From NCBI GenBank assembly GCA_910592205.1, contig CAJVPJ010000342.1, positions 1 to 27,963 on the forward strand: a stretch of DNA of 27,963 nt, read 5' to 3'. Shown in pieces: positions 1 through 10,767 of this stretch (position 1 is the stretch's first letter; each line of letters starts with the position of its first letter). The stretch comes from Paraglomus occultum (lineage: Eukaryota > Glomeromycota > Glomeromycetes > Paraglomerales > Paraglomeraceae). The position numbers and the translations under genes are program-made. The notes beneath the pieces are model-generated. The model saw nothing but the letters and a program-made list of their open reading frames with translations. It searched no databases and was not told where the DNA came from.

Positions 1-122
1 CAAATGAGGTAGATTTATATTGATTTACAATAAGGGAAATCTGTCCAGCTGAAAACCTGGGATATAGTCGAGGTTGGGATACAATAGGGGGGGGGGGGGG
101 ATACAAATGAGGTATGACTGTA
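1..122 (-). mobile_element. End of a pogo/Tigger-like DNA transposon (truncated by window edge)
   Basis: Read on the minus strand from 120, the sequence begins CAGTCATACCTCATTTGTAT, followed by a C run, and is bordered outside by TA (121-122). Tigger/pogo elements of the Tc1/mariner superfamily have termini of the CAGN..TACCTC type and duplicate a TA target. An 11-bp subterminal copy of the terminal motif (CAAATGAGGTA) lies at 1-11 as well as 104-114, as expected for internal transposase-binding repeats. Only one end is present. No transposase is visible and the other terminus would lie left of the window. The family is inferred from terminus shape alone; a short non-autonomous element is equally possible. 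Confidence 0.5.
87..100 (+). repeat. G14 homopolymer
   Basis: Fourteen consecutive G residues interrupt the putative transposon end and are flanked on both sides by ATACAA. The length is uncertain in any assembly, since such runs are prone to slippage and read error. Confidence 0.9.
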
Positions 123-2692
123 TAAATAAACATGTTGAAATTAGGACCAATGTTTGTCCACGATGAAAACACATTACCTGATTGCTTGCTTTTACCCAGT
201 TAAATAATTTCTGTTTCAGTTTGAGAAAAGCTATCAGGGAAAAGGTTTCTTTATCTAACGTTCAGGACATGACTATGTGCAACAAATTTTGCTCGCATGA
301 TAACCACCAACGAACCTTTTATTGTAACCTTTTCCCAAGATTTTTCAAATATAATTCTTAAAAGACGGACTTTGAGTTTCCTTGTTCTCTAATTATACAG
401 TTGCGGGTCGAAATGACGATAAATACGTAATTTTGATCTGATCAATGTATTACAAATCTGACGCAGTATGCTCGGGGTGAAATACAAAAGTAAAAAAAGA
501 AAAAGAGGAGAAAAAGGAAGAAGAAGAAGAAGAAAAAGAACAATAGTAGAATTAATTAAAAGGGCGGCCGAGCCAAACTTTAGGAGAGGCGGGGATGTAG
601 TTTGTTCATTTTGCATCAACACCATTTGATTGGTGACTGCTTCAAGTCTAAGTTAATGAACGATCAATCGGCGTTCCATAATTCACCTAAAACCAAATCT
701 ACAAATTGAAGCATAATCTAAACCCGCTAACCCATTCAGTAGTAGTAGGCGAAAATACTTAGAAAACACCGATAATATATGAAAATAAATTATTTGGTGC
801 GAAAACTGAGCTTGGCTCAGACTTTCATTTCTAAAATGACCCATGTGTTACGAGGGAAAGAAAGCGTTTGTCCGTCAAAATTTTAATAAGTTCTACCTAA
901 AACGAAGCCTCGAAAAACAACTGTCGAAGCAATTTAAGGATGGATAGATTGACCAACAAAAAGAAAATAATAATAATAATGATACATAAATAACTTTACT
1001 TGCGCGACCGAAGAAATAGAGTTTTCTCATCAATGGTTTGGGACCGAGTATTTCTTCCCATCAGCGATCTTCAATATAATAACGTAAATATCCTGATTAT
1101 GTTAATCTTTTGCGATGCTTATTCGAATCTTTAGATAAAAAACAAAAACTCGCAAATTATCAACACATTTTTCGAAACAGGTTCTAAGTGACATTTGTCC
1201 CAGTATAGAACTGTACTCAGAAATCGCACGTCTTAACAAAAACTGGCTTGCGCGCATAAAATTCCGTTCAGGAAAAGCATGTAGCAGCCGTTTTGCCCAC
1301 ATGAAAAACGATGACGAAAGGCAAGACTTTTCTGAAACCGGTGACTCGAGCGTTGCGATATAGAATAGTGTGTGCATACGGTAGAGCAAACATAGTAATA
1401 TGGGTTTTTACAACACGAAAGAGAGTAATACATCAGTTTGTTGGAAATGTCAATGTCGCTGGACTGGGTTATTTGTGAAGGCTCATACTATTACGGCATG
1501 TCTGATAATTAACTTGTTCTGCGGCCCTTTTCCACTCTACGTGCAGCCTCCGTTTTGGTTGATCACCAGGAAATGACAGTAGCTCAATGTTTAATGCTTA
1601 GTTTGATTGATATTCTTATCTATATGTAGAAACGCAATTTTCTTTATTACAGCGTCTATGGCAGGGCAAACTATTATTACACAAGTAAATAAATTTCATG
1701 CCACCTTTCTCTTTGACTCTACTTGGCACGTATGCTCAAACGGCTCGTCTACATTGGACTTTCTTTATTCTGGTATCATAACAAGCGTTTCTTTCAATAG
1801 AATGTATTAAGAAGTAAAAGAAGCACCTGGCCAAACCTTGTTCATAAACCAAGGAATTAATCACAAAGTTTTATTGTCAGACTGGCCAATAATTGGGTAG
1901 ATTTAATGCCTATGATAAAATTATAGTTTCATGAGTCACTTGTGACTATTCCGTTGTGATGACATTACCGATGCCAAGCGAAAGTATTATAACGTCGCTG
2001 ACAGGATACGCTTCCCGCACTCCTTAGAAGGAATAGTCCGGTTCGGGAAATTCGTCTAGACTGTAAATTATAACGCAGAATGCTGTTGCGAATATGATTA
2101 ATTAGCGTTAGCCACACATGAAGCGATGCTGAGAAGAACAGCCCCATCGCGTTCACACATACTTCCGAAAATAAACACTCCCACTCCCCTCTCTATCAAA
2201 TCATATGACATATGCACCCTTTCGACATGAAGATATTTCCCATTCGGGTTGAAAAATTGTAATCAATATATATTATAATCTATGAATAGTATGCCCAGAA
2301 GGCAAATATCAATCGAACAATTGTTTATTTTCTAGAACAGATCTTGTACGTTGTCCCCGTCAATTTCATATATCGGTTTTACTAGAGAGAAAATAATCTC
2401 TTTCTGTTGTAGACATTGTTAAAGTTGGCCATCTTCGTATTTCAAAAATAACCGCTTTGTAAAAAACCCAGAGTACTAAAACACAGCTTTCTTCAATCTG
2501 AGACGTGAAGATCTATAGAATTTTCTGTAAATTGATATTCCGTGCATTTCCATCATGCAAGCTTTTCACACGTTTTTCTCTCGGACTTCACGCGGAGAAT
2601 ATTTTTGGTGCATGATTTTCATCCAATTGGTACAACTCGAAAACACATGACACTAGTTGCCACACACGACTGTTTTTTGGTTTATCGCAACG
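123..2692. other. Intergenic stretch left of VPS35
   Basis: AT-rich, with no convincing gene. It contains the polypurine microsatellite and a (TAA)n run near 967-980. Open frames here are short and lack domains. The last part, directly before 2693, should contain the VPS35 promoter and leader; I see no clear TATA or CCAAT box. Confidence 0.6.
487..545 (+). repeat. Polypurine (GAA/GAAA) microsatellite
   Basis: A run of almost only A and G with GAAGAAGAAGAAGAAG near its right end. It creates an open frame on the minus strand (389-625) made mostly of Leu/Phe/Pro, which I treat as an artefact of the repeat. Confidence 0.75.
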
Positions 2693-5600
2693 ATGACTTC
2701 GACACCTGTACCATTAGAGGACCAGGCGAAGCTCCTGGAAGAGGCCTTAAATGTCGTGAAAGTTCAGGTGAACTATTATAATCTTGCCATACTATGGCCA
2801 GCACCAGTCTTGCACATTTCTTAGATCTGGCGTCCTTTGTGTAGGCATTTCAAATGAAAAGATGTCTCGATAACCATAAGCTTATGGACGGTTTGAAACA
2901 CTGTTCCACAATGTTGGCCGAATTGCGGACTTCGGCCTTGACGCCAAAGCATTATTATGAATTATATATGGCTATCTTTGATGCGCTTCGTCACTTGACT
3001 ACTTACCTTAACGATGCCCATAGCTCGGGTAAACACCACTTGGCAGACCTCTACGAACTCGTTCAGTATGCTGGTAATATAATTCCTCGCCTATATCTAA
3101 TGATTACTGTTGGCGGCTGTTATATGGCGCAAAAAGATGCGCCTGTCAAAGAAATCATGAAAGATATGATGGAAATGTCTCGTGGTGTACAACACCCCAC
3201 TCGCGGATTGTTCCTAAGGCATTATCTAAGTGGAATGACAAGAGACTCTCTTCCAGTTGGAAACGGCCAAGGGTACTTTTTCCGATTAGCCCACGTTAAT
3301 GCTTATTTTGTCAGCAGATCATTTCTAAAATTATGTAATTTTTGCAATTCCAAAGTACCCAAGGAAACCTCCAAGATTCTATATCATTCATTTTGACTAA
3401 CTTTATCGAGATGAACAAGCTCTGGGTGCGATTACAACATCAGGGTCATTCTCGGGATCGCGAAAAACGTGAGATGGAGCGTAAAGAATTGAAGATACTT
3501 GTCGGAACTAATTTAGTCAGACTGAGTCAGTTGGAAGGAGTCGATTTGCAGATGTATCAAACGGTACTTTGTCAATATCGGGTTTTGAATTAGGGGAATA
3601 GAGGGTAGATTTATGAGAGAGGCAATTGAGTGATGGTGTTTTCCAAAGTAAATCGCGTCGTTAACTCACGCCTTTGATTTTACTCTGTGTAGACTATACT
3701 TCCGGCGATTTTGGAACAAGTAATCAATTGCAAGGATGTAATTGCCCAGGAGTATTTGATGGAAGTCATCGTTCAAGTGAGTGGGGAAAACGGAAGAGTG
3801 ATTGAGCTGTCTTAACGGCATTAGAGCATTATCTAAGGCCTATTAACGACTCCAGGTATTTCACGACGATTTCCATCTGCGAACACTTGGACTATATCTT
3901 TCTGCCACAGCAAAACTTCATCCAAAAGTTAACATCAAGCAGATAGTAATATCGCTCATTGATAGACTTGCAGCTTACGCCGCAAGGGAAGCGGACTCTG
4001 AATCACCTGAAGAAGCCGAAAAGTCTGCAAATCAAGGAGTTCTTGGGCATGAAGATGTAGAGAAAGACGACAAAAAACTTGGTGAACATGAAGAGACGGA
4101 TACCATTATTGGCGATAATGCGTCCGATGTTGATAGCAATGCACAAACCGAGGATGCTAACCATGAAAAGGGAGAGTCTGAGACGCAACATGAGGAAACG
4201 GTCGTTCGCAAGTTCAGGGGAATTCCCGAGGATGTGAAGCTGTTTGAAGTCTTTTGGGGACAGATTGTGGATTTGGTCAAGGTTCGTGTTAGAATTTTAT
4301 CTCAAAGTGGTAATGCTTTTTTTTAGCGGGATTTGGTTCATCCGCTGACTGAGAGTATATCGCAGGAAAGACCAGATTTGTCGATTCAGGACATTACTGC
4401 CTTGTTGGTGTCCCTTGTAAACTTGTCGTTGAGTTGTTATCCAGACAAGATTGACTATGTAGATCAAGTACTCGAATTTGCTAGAAGAAAAGTCACCGAA
4501 TTCAGCGAGAGGTACTTTAAAGCATTTACAACGGGCCAAAACGTTGAAAGGTTTTACTCTGTTTGGTTTTCTAATTATTTTCCTTTTTTTTTTTACTAGT
4601 CAAAGTCCAGACCTCCATAGCCAAACCACGACAGACAATCTTCTCAATCTTCTTTTGGCACCAATAAACGCGTATTCTACAATCCTTACGGTACTTGCTT
4701 TGCCAAACTACACTGAACTCCTTATGCTCCAACCCTTTACCACACGTCGTTCCGTCGCGTACGCGGTTGTGGCTTCATTATTAAAAAATGAAACTTATAT
4801 AGATACGCCCGAGGACGTTAATGGCGTGTTGGGTCTATGTAGTGTGCTAATCCGTGATCAAAAAGATGCTACGCTTGCGAGCCCATTCAGTGGACTGTCA
4901 GGAATTCGAGGAAGATCGTCGGGAATGACGCCGATGATGGATCCCGAGGAGTTTGCTGAAGAACAAGGGTGGTTGGCTAGGATTATTCACTTGTTTAAGA
5001 GTGATGATCCTGATAATCAGTTTATGGTATGTAGCCTTATTAGTGTTTATGAGTCGAGTTAGTTTGACTTTGAATATGCTTACGTTATTAACATTTTCTG
5101 TCTAATGTTTAGCTTCTTTCGACGGCTCGGAAACAGTTTGGTGAAGGCGGTGAGAGGATACGATATACTTTCCCACCACTTGTTGTGTCCTCTGTAAAAT
5201 TAGCCAGGCGTTATAAAATGTTGGAAGAGCAGGTACGTATAGAGATGATTTTCCACTAGTTTGTCGTGACAAGACCTGAACTACATTCACCTTGTTTTAT
5301 GGTAGGATGAGAATTGGGAAAAGAAGTTGTCGACACTCTTCAAATTCGTCCATCAGCTTATTTCCATCTTATATAATAAAGTGGAGTGTGCGGATATTTG
5401 TCTGAGATTGTTCCTTCTTGCTGGTCAGAGCGCAGATGAATGTGGATTTGAAGAAATTTGCTATGAATTCTTTGTTCAGGTATGTCCCAAGTTGCGTTAC
5501 GCAAGTACAGCCCCTCGTGTGATGATTAAATCAATAAATTGATATTTTCGTGTGGTGATTGCTTATTTTTAATCATCAAGGCATTTACGATATATGAAGA

Positions 5601-6413
5601 ATCGATTTCAGAATCGCGAGCACAATTCCAAGCTATTACTTTACTTATTGGGACATTACAGACTACTCGTGTCTTTGGCTCGGAAAATTACGATACTCTA
5701 ATTACAAAATGTGCTTTGCACGGTAGTAAGTTGTTGAAGAAGCCTGATCAATGTCGGGCGGTTTATTTATCCAGTCATCTCTGGTGGGCTACCGAGATTG
5801 AAGGACGAAAGCTTAAACCTGATGTAAGACATGTTTTTTGTCAAATTGATCTTGTTGTGTAATCACTGTGCTGACGTGTATTATTGACGCATTTGCAGGA
5901 GGGTCTGTACCGTGATGGCAAACGAGTTCTCGAGTGCCTGCAGAAAGCTCTCAAAATTGCCGATTCTTGTATGGATTCTGTTACAAACGTTGAATTGTTT
6001 GTAGAAATCCTTAATCGTTACATTTATTACTTTGAGCGACAGAACGAAGCCGTATGTATCTCTTGCTTTATAGTGAACTTTTTTATTTTCTCTTTACTCA
6101 CTTTATTTTTTTTCTCATCGATATATTATTGATAAACTTCTTTTACGTTTTTTCTAATTAGATAACGGTGAAATATCTAAATGGGCTAATTGATCTAATT
6201 AAGAACCACATCAACGAGATGGATGGTCTTGATCAACATCTCCCAGCAGCAGCATCGTCTGCTATCGTTGAACCGGAGGGAAGTATTGCAGAATTTGTAA
6301 TTAAGCATTTCAAGGCAACACTATCGCATCTTAACCAACGCAAAGAAGCTGTATTGTCCGCGAAAGCACAGGGCGAGACCGGGCAACCAATGTATGAGGA
6401 GATTGAAGTTTAA
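2693..6413 (+). CDS. VPS35: Retromer subunit VPS35, 12 exons, 924 aa
   Basis: Cargo-selective core subunit of retromer, which sorts receptors from endosomes to Golgi or plasma membrane with VPS26 and VPS29. Exons: 2693-2767, 2845-3272, 3356-3563, 3693-3776, 3856-4281, 4327-4511, 4600-5026, 5113-5232, 5306-5479, 5581-5823, 5899-6051, 6162-6413. All introns are GT-AG and phases agree throughout. Family landmarks in order: FQMKRCLD (about residue 27), the VPS26-binding PRLYL (about 106-110), [10 protein letters not shown] and [60 protein letters not shown], and [10 protein letters not shown] near the C-terminus, where VPS29 binds. The start gives [19 protein letters not shown], matching the family N-terminus. 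Residues about 311-384 form an acidic low-complexity insertion absent from animal VPS35. Identity is certain; exact exon edges are by eye. Confidence 0.96.
4282..4326 (+). other. Very short 45-bp intron in VPS35
   Basis: GTTCGT donor and a T-run ending in TTTTTTTTAG. It joins GQIVDLVK to RDLVHPLTE in phase 0, matching the VPS35 alignment. The other introns of this gene are 73-129 bp. Confidence 0.8.
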
Positions 6414-7425
6414 AACGCATAAAGTGAATGCACGCGTTCAAAACATGGACGCACACAATGTTTAATACGAATGATAAACATGGATTTGTGGATTGTATAT
6501 TAGTAATGGCGAATAAATTATTTTGAGGGAATTCGTGTTTGTCACAAAGAACACTATAATAAATTGGGACTTTTGCGAATTTCGGTTATTGAATATGTGT
6601 TCTCACATGGGCGAGTGAGGGATTGGGTGATAATACAACAAATCTGTATTACAAAGCATGTTGTGCTGTTCCCAGATGTCATAAGAGAAACGCGTCAAGC
6701 CGCATGCTGTCCGAATTGGTCATCCATAAAATGTTGCATCATCTGCAGAAGTTCTTCTGACAAAGATAAATAGACTATCCGACACTCTTAGGTTAAGCAT
6801 ACTGATTAGCTAAAGTTCTCTTCAAGACAAGCGTTGCTTTTTCATAAAATTTTCAGACTATATCAACTAGGCAGACGTATCTTTAGGCAGGGAATTAGCT
6901 ATTGGTACCATTCCAATGCTTTGGAGACTACAAGCAATACGCAATTATCCCAATTCCACTTTGATAGTAGCTCGTATCGAACCCAGAAACCTTATTAATG
7001 CACACAAAATGTCAAGCTGTGGGAAATGGTGAACACGCTAAACTGTTACTTGAAAACAATGAATAGGACCATTCGCTAATTAAATGAATGCCAATGCTTC
7101 TTGGCTCAATTTTCAAGAAATATTGTTACTGAAATTTCAAATTCATTAATAGACACATTAACATGGACGACAAACATTATTACTGAATCTTGCTTTGATA
7201 CTTTTCTGCTTGGCCGGCAGCCCTTTTGCATCAACACTTTGTAACAGGTTCGATAGGCTTCCGTATTTTTTGAAAACAAATTATTGGAAGAGCTAATTCT
7301 TGACTTTGGTCTGCCCGATTTATTGGTATAATTCTGTCAAACGGAAGTGAAGCACCATTGCAACATCATTTTATGACTATACATTCTATTGATATTCACT
7401 TTACTTACAACCACTCGCTCTAAGG
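6414..7425. other. Gap between VPS35 and the thioesterase
   Basis: Holds the VPS35 3' region and the upstream region of the thioesterase gene. One open stretch at 6564-6773 has no recognisable domain or splice context. I see no RNA gene or repeat. Confidence 0.6.
6512..6517 (+). terminator. Candidate polyadenylation signal of VPS35
   Basis: AATAAA lies 98 bases after the VPS35 stop codon, within an A/T-rich stretch. Position is plausible; use is not demonstrated. Confidence 0.45.
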
Positions 7426-8177
7426 ATGGCATTGAATAAAGCGCCTCAGTTGTATCCATTTGTATGTTCAGTATTTAAGAAATTCATGGATGCTGGTGGA
7501 TTCGATACTTTGGCGTTAAGCGAGGTAAACTGGAGTCACTTTTTCGCATAATTGTATTCAGATAGACTAACAAGCTCCGATAAACGCTGAAACAGATGAA
7601 AATTACACAAGCGACCCATGGGAGAGTATCTGGTGAATTTACTGTTGGGGGGAAACATTTAGTAAGTAAGAGTGTGTCTCTTTCTGTATTGAGACAGTAG
7701 TTTTAGTCTTACTACTGTTTGCTTGTCTTGTGATAATCAAGAATCGCCTCGGTGGATTGCATGGCGGAGTAACTTCAACCATAGTAGACTTGGGTGGATC
7801 TTTAGCTATCGCCTCGAAAGGACTCTTTGCGACAGGTGTAAGCACCGATTTGAATGTCACTTTTGTCAACTCTGCTAAGCAGGGAGATGTACTACTTATG
7901 GTATAGTTCAAAGATCTCATATAGATTGTTGTAAAAGAGAACAGTATGTAAGTTTTAGAAACGTTGACGAGTTAGTGATGATTTATTACAGGAGGCTAGT
8001 TGCGTAAAATTAGGAAAGACACTCGCTTTCACCGAGATCAATCTACGCAACAAGGAGAGCGGAAACCTGATCGCACAAGGGAGACATACGAAATTTGTTG
8101 CTATTGCTCATAATGATCCAAAAAATATTATCGGACAATTGAAAGATGAAAATGGCTCGCATAAAGGCAAAGTTTAG
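7426..8177 (+). CDS. HotDog-fold acyl-CoA thioesterase, THEM2/ACOT13-like, 4 exons, 169 aa
   Basis: Predicted to hydrolyse fatty acyl-CoA thioesters to free acid and CoA, probably in mitochondria or cytosol as for the animal homologues. Exons: 7426-7524, 7596-7661, 7742-7900, 7992-8177, all GT-AG and all phase 0. The PaaI/THEM2 signature NRLGGLHGG is formed across the second junction, followed by TSTIVD. Asn56 and Asp71 are 15 residues apart, like catalytic Asn50 and Asp65 of human THEM2, and GVSTDLNVTF supplies the Ser at the third active-site position. C-terminal strands read GKTLAFTEINLRNKESG and LIAQGRHTKF, the usual family end. Length is slightly above the roughly 140 residues of THEM2, from an extra C-terminal tail rich in charged residues. 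The start ATG is the first in frame and gives a normal N-terminal helix. Family assignment is firm; substrate chain length is not readable. Confidence 0.9.
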
Positions 8178-8537
8178 TGGGACATATTTTACCTGAAGCA
8201 AGCCAATGTTGATAGCCGTTTATACATTTGTGAAGACTGTTTGCTACATCCGTGGACATAAATTTGGATTACCGAAACAATTGCGAAAGTTACGATGCGT
8301 TTGGACTGATACATTATTCTTTTATCATTTGTAAGTGTCATCGTCGTCAAACTGTAGATTTTTGCGTAATTCTTCGAGATGTTATCATTTTTTCCTCACA
8401 GGAAACATTTGTTTGAAAAACAATACTGTAATATCCGAGTTTATTTTCAAAAACAAATGATATTTTAAATTAATTATAGCATTTGCGCTGTGACTGAAAA
8501 TTCAAATTGTCAGAAAATTATGATAATTCTGGACCAG

Positions 8538-8567
8538 ATTTTCGTCACGCGTAACCGTGACGGAAAT
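8538..8567. repeat. Hairpin, 12-bp arms with one mismatch
   Basis: Arms ATTTTCGTCACG (8538-8549) and CGTGACGGAAAT (8556-8567) pair at 11 of 12 positions around a 6-nt loop, CGTAAC. Confidence 0.8.
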
Positions 8568-8594
8568 GCATCACTATTCTAAAATTGGGAGGCA

Positions 8595-8659
8595 TTCACT
8601 TCACCGACAAAATTTTCCCAACATTACCCTTTATTGGTAGTTTTTGTCGGTGAAATGAA
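8595..8659. repeat. Inverted repeat, 18-bp arms with one mismatch
   Basis: TTCACTTCACCGACAAAA (8595-8612) and TTTTGTCGGTGAAATGAA (8642-8659) are complementary at 17 of 18 positions, with a 29-bp spacer. Together with the hairpin at 8538 and a CTGGACC direct repeat outside both (8529 and 8660), it could be a small MITE-like unit. Confidence 0.8.
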
Positions 8660-9364
8660 CTGGACCCCTATGTATTGTTCGACTGCGAAGAAAGATTTAT
8701 CACATGCCCTGTTAATCAAATCGGCTTGTCGTAAAATACAGGAACGTCTCTTCTAAACATCAAATACAATTATCAATGGTATGAAAAGGCATAAGCAACT
8801 TGTTTAAATTACAAAAAAGCTGCAAAGCCATTAATAACATAATGAGGTATAAATGTTTTCTTTAAATTATAAAAACGGGCTTCTCTGACATAATAATTTT
8901 GCGATATAATAATAACAAGCTAATGAAAATGACAAAATGTTATTGGACAATTTTAAATTTCTAAAAATCTTTGTTCAATTATTATTATGTAAATCTGAAA
9001 AACTTGTATCATTCATTGTGTTCAATCAAGTTGAAATTTGAAACTTAATATTAATGTAAATCAATTCCTTAATTAAATTCAGAGTTGTTGATTAATTGAG
9101 ATTTCTGAGCTTGAAAAGGAAAATATGAATATGAAGTTATAATGTATAATTACTATTAATGGATACTTCAACAATCAATAAATATTATCATATCATAAAA
9201 ATTGTTTATTTAAATAAATGTTATTAACAGCATTATTATGACTATTACCACCTTAATAAAACAAATGCATCCGAATTGCTATCCAAAGTTTGAAAAAAAG
9301 GTTGGTTTCTCTGGTAATAAACATGCTAACAATAATACAAACACAATGCAATTTTACAAATTTG

Positions 9365-10740
9365 TCAATGTAAATGGATGCTTTTATACATCTCAATCTT
9401 TTCCCTTATCTTTTTCTTTACTTCCAACCCATTCTCATAGAAGGTATACACTTTACTATTTGCTTTAGTATATCCCTGTTCAGCTGCTCTTTCATATAAC
9501 TCAATGGCTTTTTTAATATCTGCTTCTACCCAATTCCATGTTCATAGTACAGACCAAGAATATACTGTGCATAAGGATTTCCTTTCTTAACACTTAATTC
9601 ACACAAATCAGTTACATAAGTAATGTCAACGTCTAATCCAGAAACTTTGCCATAATAATAATGCTTACTGTTTTTAACATACACTGATAAATTAATCTTT
9701 TTCTACCACAGTTCCAATTATATAATATGTTGCAAAATTAAATTGAGCCTTGGCATTTCCTTGTCCTGCTGCTTTTTTATACCATTCAACTGCTTTCTGT
9801 TCATCTTTTCCTACTCCAGTTCCATGTTGATAATGTACAGCAAGATTAAATTGGGCATTGGCAAGGCCTTGTTCAGCTGCTTTTCTATACCATTTAACTG
9901 CTTCATGTTCACCATTTTCTACTCCAGTTCCATTTTCATAACATATAGCAAGATTAAATTGAGCATTGGCATTTCCTTGTTCAGCTGCTTTTTTATACCA
10001 TTCAACTGCTTGTTGTTCATCTTTTTCTGCTATATCTCCATTTATACAGTATAACATGTAGCAAGGTTAAATTAAGCACAAGCATCTCCTTGTTCAGCTG
10101 CTTTTTTATACCATTCAACTGCTTCTTGTTCATCTTTTTCTGCTCCAGTCCCATTTTCATAACATGTAGCAAGATTAAATTGAGCATTGGCATGTCCTTG
10201 TTCAGCAGCTTTTTTATACCATTCAAGTGCATGTTGTTCATCTTTTTCTACTCCAATGCCATCTTGATAATGTATGGCAAGATTAAATTGAGCACTGACA
10301 TTTCCTTGTTCAGCTGCTTTTTTATACCATTCAACTGCTTGTTGTTCATTTTTTTCTACTCCAGTTCCATTCATATAAAATATAGCAAGATTGAATTGAG
10401 CCCTGACATCTCCTTGTTCAGCTGCTTTTTTATACCATCCAATTGCTTGTTGTTCATCTTTTTCTGCTGTATCTCCATTTATATAACATGTAGCAAGGTT
10501 AAATTGAGCACTGACATGTCCTTGTTCAGCTGCTTTTTTACACCATTCAACTGCTTTTTGCTCATCCTTTTCTATTCCCATTCCACTTATATAACATGTA
10601 GCAAGGTTAAATTGAGCACTGGCATCTCCTTGTTCAGCTGCTTTTTTATACCGTTCGACTGCTTCTTGTTCATCTTTTTCTACTCCAATTCCATTAATAC
10701 AATGAGACATAAGATTAATATTAAATTGAGCCCCGACAAC
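9365..10740 (-). pseudogene. Sel1-repeat (SLR) protein gene, broken by one stop and three frameshifts
   Basis: Read on the minus strand, at least nine near-identical 36-residue Sel1-like repeats follow one another, of pattern AQFNLATCYxNGTGVEKD then EQxAVEWYKKAAEQG. Such repeats form TPR-like solenoids that bind proteins. The frame opens near 10740 (GAQFNINLM, a partial repeat), with the first ATG at 10710. It is then broken four times. A CAA-to-TAA change lies at 10072-10074, where sister repeats read AQF. A 5-bp insertion, cagta on the plus strand, lies at 10047-10051. A frameshift follows the VEKD near 9692, and another lies in EHGIG near 9529. Beyond each break the repeat or its degenerate C-terminal form (GNPYAQYILGLYYEHG; AIELYERAAEQGYTKA) resumes in a new frame. 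Codon third positions are strongly A/T, unlike VPS35. Sel1 arrays fused to kinases are common in arbuscular mycorrhizal fungi, but no kinase is present here. Sequencing error cannot be excluded for single sites; four breaks argue for decay. Confidence 0.8.
9692..10710 (-). repeat. Tandem 108-bp repeats encoding Sel1 units
   Basis: The phrase ttgttcagctgctttttta (plus strand) recurs about every 108 bp with few changes. About nine units are nearly alike, which implies recent tandem duplication within the gene. The open frames on the plus strand here (9743-10054, 10090-10767) are shadows of this repetition. Confidence 0.85.
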
Positions 10741-10767
10741 TCCTGTGATTATGATATAAGGTTGTAG

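Larger units (their letters stand above)
8178..9364. other. AT-rich gap between thioesterase and Sel1 pseudogene
   Basis: Contains two inverted repeats (8538-8567 and 8595-8659). From about 8740 to 9240 it is strikingly A/T-rich with no open frame of note. An open stretch at 9238-9468 has no domain and partly overlaps the Sel1 remnant on the other strand. Confidence 0.6.

Noticed and set aside
389-625. Minus-strand frame with a hydrophobic Leu/Phe stretch resembling a membrane segment
   Set aside because: The hydrophobic run is the complement of the GAA/A-rich microsatellite.
1135-1366. Open plus-strand stretch with a protein-like peptide (for example LYSEIARLNKNWLARIKFRS)
   Set aside because: No start codon, no recognisable family and no linked exons; kept only as a possible relic.
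10090-10767. Plus-strand open frame of 225 codons
   Set aside because: Antisense of the Sel1 repeats; its Phe/Cys/Ser repeats simply mirror the 108-bp unit.
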